A DNA stretch of 64,000 bases, taken from Cyclina sinensis. Taxonomy: Eukaryota > Mollusca > Bivalvia > Venerida > Veneridae. Below the pieces are notes generated by a model. It was given only the letters and a program-made list of their open reading frames with translations. It had not been told where the DNA came from and ran no database searches. Positions 56,700 through 64,000 of the stretch are shown here, in pieces; the stretch's first letter is position 1, and each line of letters begins with the position of its first letter. Location of the stretch: positions 38,781,241 to 38,845,240 of the forward strand of contig JAAONU010000016.1 in assembly GCA_012932295.1 (NCBI GenBank). The letters are read 5' to 3'. Made by a program: the position numbers and the translations under genes.

Positions 56700-57690
56700 A
56701 TGTAGCAGTTCTGCCCTTAGAAAATATTTGTTTTACATTTGTACCAGTTCTGTCCAAAGTTATTTGTACCAGTACTGTCTTCAGACATACATGCATGTAG
56801 CAGTTCTGTCCTTAGAAGATATTTGTTTTACATTTGTACCAGTTCTGTCCAAAGTTATTTGTACCAGTACTGTCTTCAGACATACATGCATGTAGCAGTT
56901 CTGTCCTTAGAAGATATTTGTTTCACATTTATACCAGTTCTGTCCAAAGTTACTTGTACCAGTACTGTCCTCAGACATACATGCATGTAGCAGTTCTGTC
57001 TTTAGAAGAGATTTGTTTTACATTTGTACCAGTACTGTCCAAAGACACATGTATGTAGCAGTTCTGTCCTTAGAAGATATTTGTTTTACATTTGTACCAG
57101 TACTGTCCAAAGACACATGTATGTAGCAGTTCTGTCCTTAGAAGATATTTGTTTTACATTTGTACCAGTACTGTCCAAAGACACATGTATGTAGCAGTTC
57201 TGTCCTTAGAAGATATTTGTTTTACATTTGTACCAGTACTGTCCAAAGACACATGTATGTAGCAGTTCTGTCCTTAGAAGATATTTGTTTTACATTTGTA
57301 CCAGTACTGTCCAAAGACACATGTATGTAGCACTTCTGTCCTTAGAAGATATTTGTTTTACATTTGTACCAGTACTGTCCAAAGACACATGTATGTAGCA
57401 GTTCTGTCCTTAGAAGATATTTGTTTTACATTTGTACCAGTTCTGTCCAAAGACACATGTATGTAGCAGTTCTGTCCTTAGAAGATATTTGTTTTACATT
57501 TGTACCAGTACTGTCCAAAGACACATGTATGTAGCAGTTCTGTCCTTAGAAGATATTTGTTTTACATTTGTACCACTTCTGTCCTAAGTTTTTTTACCAA
57601 TATTGTCTCAGATGTATATAGCACTTCTTTCCTAAGATATTTGTAGCAGTTCTGTCCTAAGTTATTTGTACCAGTACTGTCCTCAGACAG
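56700..57690. repeat. Minisatellite array, 95-bp then 68-bp units
   Basis: The first ~300 bases repeat a 95-base unit (CAGTTCTGTCCTTAGAAGAT ... CATACATGCATGTAG); from about 57050 a shorter 68-base unit (ATGTAGCAGTTCTGTCCTTA ... AAGACACATGT) repeats about eight times nearly perfectly. The short unit equals the long one minus its 'ttatttgtaccagtactgtcttcag' part. The right edge decays. Open frames of 74-85 codons here are repeat artefacts. Confidence 0.9.
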
Positions 57691-58312
57691 ATGTAGCAGT
57701 TAAATCATCAGACATCAGGGCCCTCAATCTGCGGTTCATGCAGTGGAATACAGGCTCTGTTCCCCATTCCAAAAAAGTAGTTATGTTTCCCCTTTTAACA
57801 TGAAAAATTCCCCCTTCTTCAGGAAAAAGTAAATCGAAATGAGTTAAGGTAGATAAATCTCTTACATTGATCTTTTATCAACTGATTGCCATTTTGACCA
57901 TATCTGAACTGTGCATATAACTGTTAGACTCATTTTCAATTTGTGGTATGAGGGACCTTGTTTATGGCAAAGTTTTGGCTAATATTAATTCCATTGCCAA
58001 GTTCTTAAATCTCCCTTTGTTATGGTTTGAAAATACAGATCTTCTTCATAAATGAACAAATTACCCATGCTAGAAATCATACTGAACAACTAGCTGGCCC
58101 CCTGTATCGAATTTAGGGTAATTCCTCAAATGGACATTTATCATGGATGATTACAGAAATTGCACATTCCATTCTTTCTTTTTCATTTATTTCTAAAACA
58201 TGTATAATTATATACTGGTCGAAGGACAAAGACAAAATGTTTTGACTTGTACTTTTTGTTGATGTTTGTTAATAAAAATAGCACATTTATCCATAAATAT
58301 CCTGTTGTTTGT

Positions 58313-58925
58313 TCAGTCCTTAGGTAGTTGTACCAGTTCTGTCCTTAGATATTTGTACCAGTTTTATCCTCGGGTATTTGTGCTAATTCTGTCATTTGTG
58401 AATTAAAAGGAGAATAAACAGTATTATGAGAGTACAGTGCTCAGACATTTGTACCAGTTCTGCCACCAGATATTTGTACCACTTCTGTCCTCAGATATTT
58501 GTGCTATTTCTATACTCAGATATTTGTGCTGGTTCTGCCCTCAGATATTTGTACCAGTTCTGTCCTCATATATTTGTACCACTTCTGTCCTCAGATATTT
58601 GTGCTATTTCTATACTCAGACATTTGTACCAGTTCTGCCACCAGATATTTGTACCACTTCTGTCCTCAGATATTTGTGCTATTTCTGTACTCAGATATTT
58701 GTGCTGGTTCTGCCCTCAGATATTTGTACCAGTTCTGTCCTCATATATTTGTACCACTTCTGTCCTCAGATATTTGTGCTATTTCTATACTCAGATATTT
58801 GTGCTGGTTCTGTCCTCAGATATTTGTAACAGTTCTGTCCTTAGATATTTGTGCTATTTCTATACTCATATTTGTGCTGGTTCTGTCCTCAGATATTTGT
58901 GCCAGTTTCATCCCTAGACTTCTTT
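58313..58925. repeat. 25-bp minisatellite with 175-bp (7 x 25) higher-order unit
   Basis: Base unit CAGATATTTGTACCACTTCT then GTCCT (25 bases). Variants (accagttctgccac, accacttctgtcct, gctatttctatact, gctggttctgccct) follow in a fixed order, so that 58445-58619 recurs from 58620 onwards: a 175-base higher-order repeat. All three forward frames stay open for 130-163 codons; these are not genes. Confidence 0.92.
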
Positions 58926-59330
58926 TTCAGATCCATCCACAAGCCTGACAAATAGTTACAGATTTACTGAAGACATTGTACTGTTTTGATTTACATACCA
59001 TTGAATTTCATTTAGCCCCAGACATCCTCAGTCATTTATACTTGATCCATCCCCTGCCTTTTGTACCAGATCCATCCAGAGGCATAGTAACAGATACATG
59101 TACATCTGCAGACATCAGTGCTAGATTTACGTTACAAATTAGTCCATACTCATCCTTAGTCCTTGGTACTAGATTTTTTTTTAAAGACATTTGTACCAGA
59201 TCCATCCCCTGACATTTATACCAGATCCTTCCCCAGGCATAGAACTAGATGCATCTTTAGACCTATGTTCTAAATTTAATCCATCCTCGGTCCTGGTACA
59301 AAATTCATTACCTTAACTTTTGTGCTATTT
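58926..59330. repeat. Degenerate flank of the minisatellite
   Basis: Loose copies of 'ttgtaccagatccatcccc' and 'gacatttataccagatcc' continue past the array and fade out, suggesting an older part of the same tandem domain. Confidence 0.6.
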
Positions 59331-61709
59331 ATCCTCAGATATTTTATGATAAATTGGTACTACACTCTTCTTGATACATCTTTAAACAGGCTATCACAAT
59401 TGTACCATCTAGTTTAAGAATATTCAGTAGAATAAAACAGATACTTAAAATTTATAAAAATCGAAGTTCAAAGTGATCCATTGGGATTGACATGATTTCT
59501 TCTTGTCATTGATTTTCTAGTTAGAAATAATTTGTCTATAAGGCTGAAAATCGTTTGATCCATGGGTGGCTTAATGAAATTTAGTTTTTGATCAAATTGA
59601 AATTCAGTCTTTTTACTTTCGTTTGGTCATACATTTACGATGCGGTTTGCTTATTTTAAAGTGCTATAATTGGACAGTTAAAGGCTTTTGGTTGTTGAGT
59701 TTGTTGATTGTTATGCTAAAATTATCTTTTGCCCATACACTTGAATTGGAAATGTATGGCTTTAATGGTATTATTTTGTAATCTATTGAAAGAAAGAAAT
59801 TTCTCCCTTTTATTAAGCAGTAATGTTTGTCTAATCGTTTAATGGACAAGTACTTGACAGTAAGAATTATGATCCAAGTAGGAGTTTTTGGGCTTCCTAA
59901 CATGAGAAAAAGACATGTGGTTTAAATGATGTTTTGTTTTATGAAAGAAGGTGGAAGAAATTAGACATCTCATTTATGTTTTACCAAATTTGGATTAAAT
60001 TTGTTGGTTAAAAAAGTAACCATATTTTGGAATTTATACTGTCAGGTGTTACTTAGATTATTTCAAGTCTTAATACATACCTATGTATATAATATATATG
60101 TGATTATTTTTGTACTGTTGGAATTCTAAACTCTGCTAAAAATTCTTAAATACATTTTATATAAATGATACATTATTTACATCATGAAGAGCAAAATGAC
60201 AGTAATTTAAGTTAAAGTTTAGGTTTTTGAAATAGTTTTTGGACAGTGTCAAGGAGTGGTGGTCTCTTTAAAAGTCCTGAAGATCTATTTTTGAATTAGT
60301 ACTTTCATTAAAAAAACATGAATTCAAACAAGTATGTTCACATATTAGTCACTCATATTTATTTCGAAAGTTTCGATGTAATCGTTACGTTTCTAGGATT
60401 TGTAACGGGAAATACAGACCACTCGAAAAATTCTCCTTTGTGAGTTTATGCTTTGACAATGGCCTGTCGAATGACATGAAATAAATTAGAAAACTGTAAA
60501 TTATTGTCTTAGAGACCTAAGGTCTCCAAGTAGATTTCAAGGATAATTGTAGTTTAAATTGTTTACATTTTTTCATATGGAGTATTTACTGCACTTAAGA
60601 AGAGATTATAGACGAACGTTCACCTGGTGATGAATAGTACTCTTTGTACAAGTGTGTCCAAATTTCTAGAAAATTAATTGTATTTCCTAATTTGGCATTT
60701 GATTAGATTATATTGCTGGTGTTTTAAATGAAATAGCAAAAAAGAGCACACACATACTTGATACTTTTGGCATTCAAAACATACTTGTCGAGTGTTGACA
60801 GTGCTGCAATGTTTAAAATTCTGTATGTACATTAGCATGACACTTTGGTGCAAAATTTTGAAATGTTTAGAAGTGTAACTTTTCATTTTTGTTTTTCACA
60901 TAATAATGCCCATGAAATGATTTTAACGGGAAATCTTTAAAGCAGTTTAAGGTAATAAAGGAATTAGAAAATTAATATTCTGTGCACATCTTAAGTTTAA
61001 TATTTTAATGTTGAAGTAATGAAAAAAGACTTGTTATCAAAAGATAGAATATAATTAATTTGGATTTAATGCAATTTACATTTCAAAAATTGTAATGTTA
61101 AAAGTTGGAAAATAGCCTGAAGTTTGTTTAAATACTACAGCACAATTTCTTTGGGAACAAATTTGGAGATTATATTAAACTGTAACGGTACAGCTATTTG
61201 AAAATTCACCCGGGAATTGGAAGTTGATGGTTAGTGATTTAGGAAGATCTTAAGATTACTGTACTGGAAGGCTTGAAAGAAAAAAAAGAAAGTTGGATAA
61301 CCAACTTGTAAACACATCCTCATGGTATTGGAAATAACTGTCGGAAAGTAGAATGGTTTTGTTTCATCGCCTTGTGTAGACAACAGCAAATAATTAGGTG
61401 CCCAAATTCTTTGTTAGAACAAATTGCTGATACGCAATTTTGGGGAATTCATATTTCATTTGGATTGATTTATAATTAACTCTCCAGCTTTTGCGGAAAT
61501 TAACTAATAAAATTTGTGACAAAATATGGCATTTGGTGCTTAAAAGTTTTAAAACTGTAACTAGATGTCCTGTGTTGGAAAAAGTCAGGATATTGGATTT
61601 TAGTGCCTGGATTGAATCTGATCAAAGCTGTGAAAATTTCAGTGTTCTTGACAGCTATTGTTACAATAAATTGATAATGGAGGGAATTTTAACTGTGCCA
61701 ACTCTTCAG

Positions 61710-61826
61710 AAAGAGATTTTAACGGTGCCGACTGTACCAACAGTTACACCTATGCCGCCAGTCATGCCAGCCTTACAACCAACTACCATACCCACAAACC
61801 TTGGTTGGGTTTACTGTGATTTAGTG
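61710..61826 (+). CDS. Candidate cassette exon of TIAR (39 codons, Pro/Thr-rich)
   Basis: Acceptor AACTCTTCAG|AAA and donor TTAGTG|GTAGGT bound 117 bases, phase 0 at both ends, encoding KEILTVPTVPTVTPMPPVMP and ALQPTTIPTNLGWVYCDLV. It would insert between exon 3 (ends KIILE, phase 0) and the missing second half of RRM1. Human TIAR has an optional 17-residue insert at this same junction. It lies in a 393-base open frame, unusual for this AT-rich intron. Not conserved in sequence with the human insert; not proven to be transcribed. Confidence 0.4.
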
Positions 61827-61899
61827 GTAGGTAACCAAATGATTACCATATTATCTTATGGTGTAATTTCTGATTTGAAATGATAAAACCTGGGTTTAG

Positions 61900-64000
61900 T
61901 GGCCATTTATTCTGTGGTAAGTAGGTAGGTACTAGGTAAGGGTTCTGATAGGTATGCTTGTATAACAGAGGACTTCAGAGATACGTACCATGGATCAACC
62001 TACATGTTTGGTCAGTATGCTACTGAAAGAATTTATTTGACGCTGAAAAAAAAAGCAATTTGTGATTGTTAAAACATCCTCAAACAAAATTAGAAGAGTA
62101 ACAATCCAGTTGAAACTGGTGAGTATATATTAGTCTCTAAACATGACCTACTTTGCCGAAATAGATTGAACAGAATTTTGAATCTTGAAAGATCATCAGT
62201 TCTGGCTGTTTTTAAACCAAGCAATGTTGTCTTGACTAAACTGCTTTAGAAATTATTATCTTCACTGCATGATTCACAGAAGTTTCTAACTTTTTGCCTT
62301 GTGCAAATGTTCATCTTTGTCATGATTCTAGAACAATGGTTTACTTATATTGAAATGTGAAGCTGGTCTTTGCCAGATGATTTGATTTAAGTTGGTTTAG
62401 TATGTATATTTCATTGTTGTTTTTAATCTGACAAACATGTCTTGTGGAATCTGTTTCAGTTGTGGAAAACCTAAACAAGTTTTGTTATTCTTGACATAAT
62501 CTGATAGTTCTGCTGTTCTCTAAAAGCAGCTTGCTCCAGATGTTATGGAGGTTATTGTAAGACTGCATGCAGATAATGTCTGCTTAGGACAAATTCATTA
62601 CACCTGCACATGACAGAAATTGGTCTTGAAGAATGCTTTTGTTGACATAGCAGTCACATATTTGGTATTTTCTTTATGACTGACAATATCTGATGAGTTA
62701 GGTATGTTCCTATATTCTGATCAGTCAATGGTGAATGTTGTGTTCTCTGTTATAGAACATTCTTTTATTATAGCTTGTCCTTTACCTTGTAAGGAAAAGG
62801 TCCATTAATAGTCAGATGAGAAAGTCCTTGACATTAGTCTATCAGTTAGGTACTACTTCACATCTGAAATTTACTGGTAACTTTGAAAATAAACTTTTGA
62901 AAGATAAAAATTCTGTATTTGTTAAAGTTTTGAAGTTGATTTTTTTTAAACTTGGTTAGACATTAAGTAGGTGAGGGAAGGGTAGGGTGGTGTTTTCATT
63001 TCTTTTCCTTACATAGCACTTCTGTGTCTCTTCCCTAAAAATTCTGTAAAGCCATTTATTTCCACTTTGTGAAAAGCTACATGTTTGTTCTGAATGCCAG
63101 AAAGTTAATTTTCTGACATCTTAATTGGTGTAATAATACTGATAGCTTTATATTATAGCAGTTACAGGTTTATAAATTGCTACTTGCCATATTAATTGGT
63201 CTATAGCATGTATTATTAATAGATGTTAAAATGTCAGCCAGGCATCAAGGGACTGAGAGCCATGCTTCAAATGTCAGTGCCTTACACTGAAGGACATGTT
63301 CACAGTTGCAGAAATGATTATACAGATTGGTTTATATTAATGTTTTATGACTTAGTATTACTCTTAATGTGTTTATTAAAGTTTTGTGAAAGCCCTTCCA
63401 AAAAGAATTGATATGTAAAGAGACAAGACATAAAGTATTCATCAAAAGCATTTAAATATTGAAATGTCTGTAGGGCTTTGGATTTGGTAGTTGTTCCCAA
63501 TACTGAACAAAATGGACTAAATCAGTCCACTCATAATCCCAGGAAATTGAGCCCTGGCCTAGACTAAGTGTATCTGCTTGACTGACTACTTTAAAGGATG
63601 CATTCCCCTCTCTTCACTTAAGCATTTAGCTCATGGTCTTTCATATAAGTTGTTAAACGAAGATCCTTAGGTCTGAAAAAAAGACTTATTATGATAGTGG
63701 ATCTAGAGCACAAATAGTTCTTTGAACTTGCCTGCAAAACCTGGATCTCTAACCTCTTAAAGGAGCTGTGTTTTGTTTTCATTTGTTCATATTAGAAACT
63801 TGAACCTTTCAAAGATTTAACCTACAAGAAATCTTTAACTTGTGTTTTTTGTTTTTAAAAAAGCTAGTTTGCGACAAATAGTCATTTCCAAAAGATCGTT
63901 CAGGGTGAAAAAATGATAATTTAGTGTCTTGAAAATTGTTGTTACTGTTATGTTGCAACAGGAACATAAATGTTATTGTTTACTTGTTATACAAATATAC
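61900..64000. other. Right end of the window, TIAR intron 3
   Basis: AT-rich. A 62-codon open frame (63223-63411) starting MLKCQPGIKGLRAMLQ has no recognised product or good flanking splice sites in phase. No exon matching DPYCFVEF was found. Confidence 0.4.

Larger units (their letters stand above)
45004..64000 (+). other. TIAR intron 3 (at least 19 kb, runs off the window)
   Basis: Mostly AT-rich intron carrying the repeats listed separately. Stretches 46600-48350, 48610-50070, 51100-55840 and 59330-61480 hold scattered low-complexity tracts (GT run near 49589; ACAGTACAGCACAG run at 54920-54990) and no exon that I can recognise. A fragment at 47047-47140 ('tgctcctggagggagcatattg') and one at 51820-52040 (accct...gggtacgggttaa) look like dispersed repeats. 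Confidence 0.6.

Noticed and set aside
56638..57058. Cys-rich open frames (MYQFCPKLFVPV...)
   Set aside because: Translation of the 95-base satellite unit; no start context or splice sites.
58426..58948. Three overlapping open frames of 130-163 codons
   Set aside because: They are the three frames of a 25-base tandem repeat without stops; the peptide is just a 25-residue cycle repeated.
63223..63411. 62-codon open frame as a TIAR exon
   Set aside because: It does not match the expected RRM1 continuation (DPYCFVEF) and has no well-placed in-phase splice sites.

Overview
This is invertebrate nuclear DNA: AT-rich, gene-sparse, with long introns cut by GT-AG splice sites and a heavy load of short non-autonomous repeats. 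The protein matches, a Meta-SINE-like element and the dispersed 'AACAAGAGGGCC...GCTCACCTGAG' family point to a bivalve mollusc, probably a heterodont clam; the species is an inference. No prokaryotic gene, operon or CRISPR array is present.

Layout. (1) 252-27576, minus strand: 25 coding exons of a WDR11 orthologue, from the start codon to about residue 1120 of an expected ~1220; the last exons lie left of base 1. Every exon joins the next in phase, and the 25 segments sum to exactly 1120 codons. WDR11 acts at the trans-Golgi network in capturing endosome-derived vesicles and is linked to Hedgehog/cilium functions. (2) 27577-34084: spacer of dispersed repeats. (3) 34085-39184, minus strand: a complete seven-exon lipid phosphate phosphatase of the PLPP4/PLPP5 type (283 residues), with all three PAP2 catalytic motifs intact. 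(4) 39218-44636: spacer between two divergently transcribed genes, holding a frameshifted zinc-finger exon relic, two LINE reverse-transcriptase relics, a SINE, and the TIAR promoter. (5) 44637-64000, plus strand: the first three coding exons of a TIA1/TIAR-type RNA-binding protein (first half of RRM1), then an intron of at least 19 kb reaching the right edge. That intron holds large minisatellites and a candidate cassette exon at 61710-61826.

The three genes have no obvious shared pathway; they are ordinary housekeeping neighbours. The less expected structure is outside them: a decayed tandem copy of one WDR11 exon, a 273-bp palindromic transposon with perfect 8-bp target duplications, a 32-bp solo palindrome with a 9-bp duplication close to the TIAR promoter, a 924-bp TIR element with subterminal repeats, TIR-bounded minisatellites, two 25-bp-period minisatellite domains (one with a 7-unit higher-order repeat), and a phase-compatible cassette exon at the RRM1 position where human TIAR is alternatively spliced.

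All exon boundaries were called by eye from GT/AG sites, reading phase and remembered family sequence; no transcript data or database search was available. UTRs and transcription starts are not resolved.
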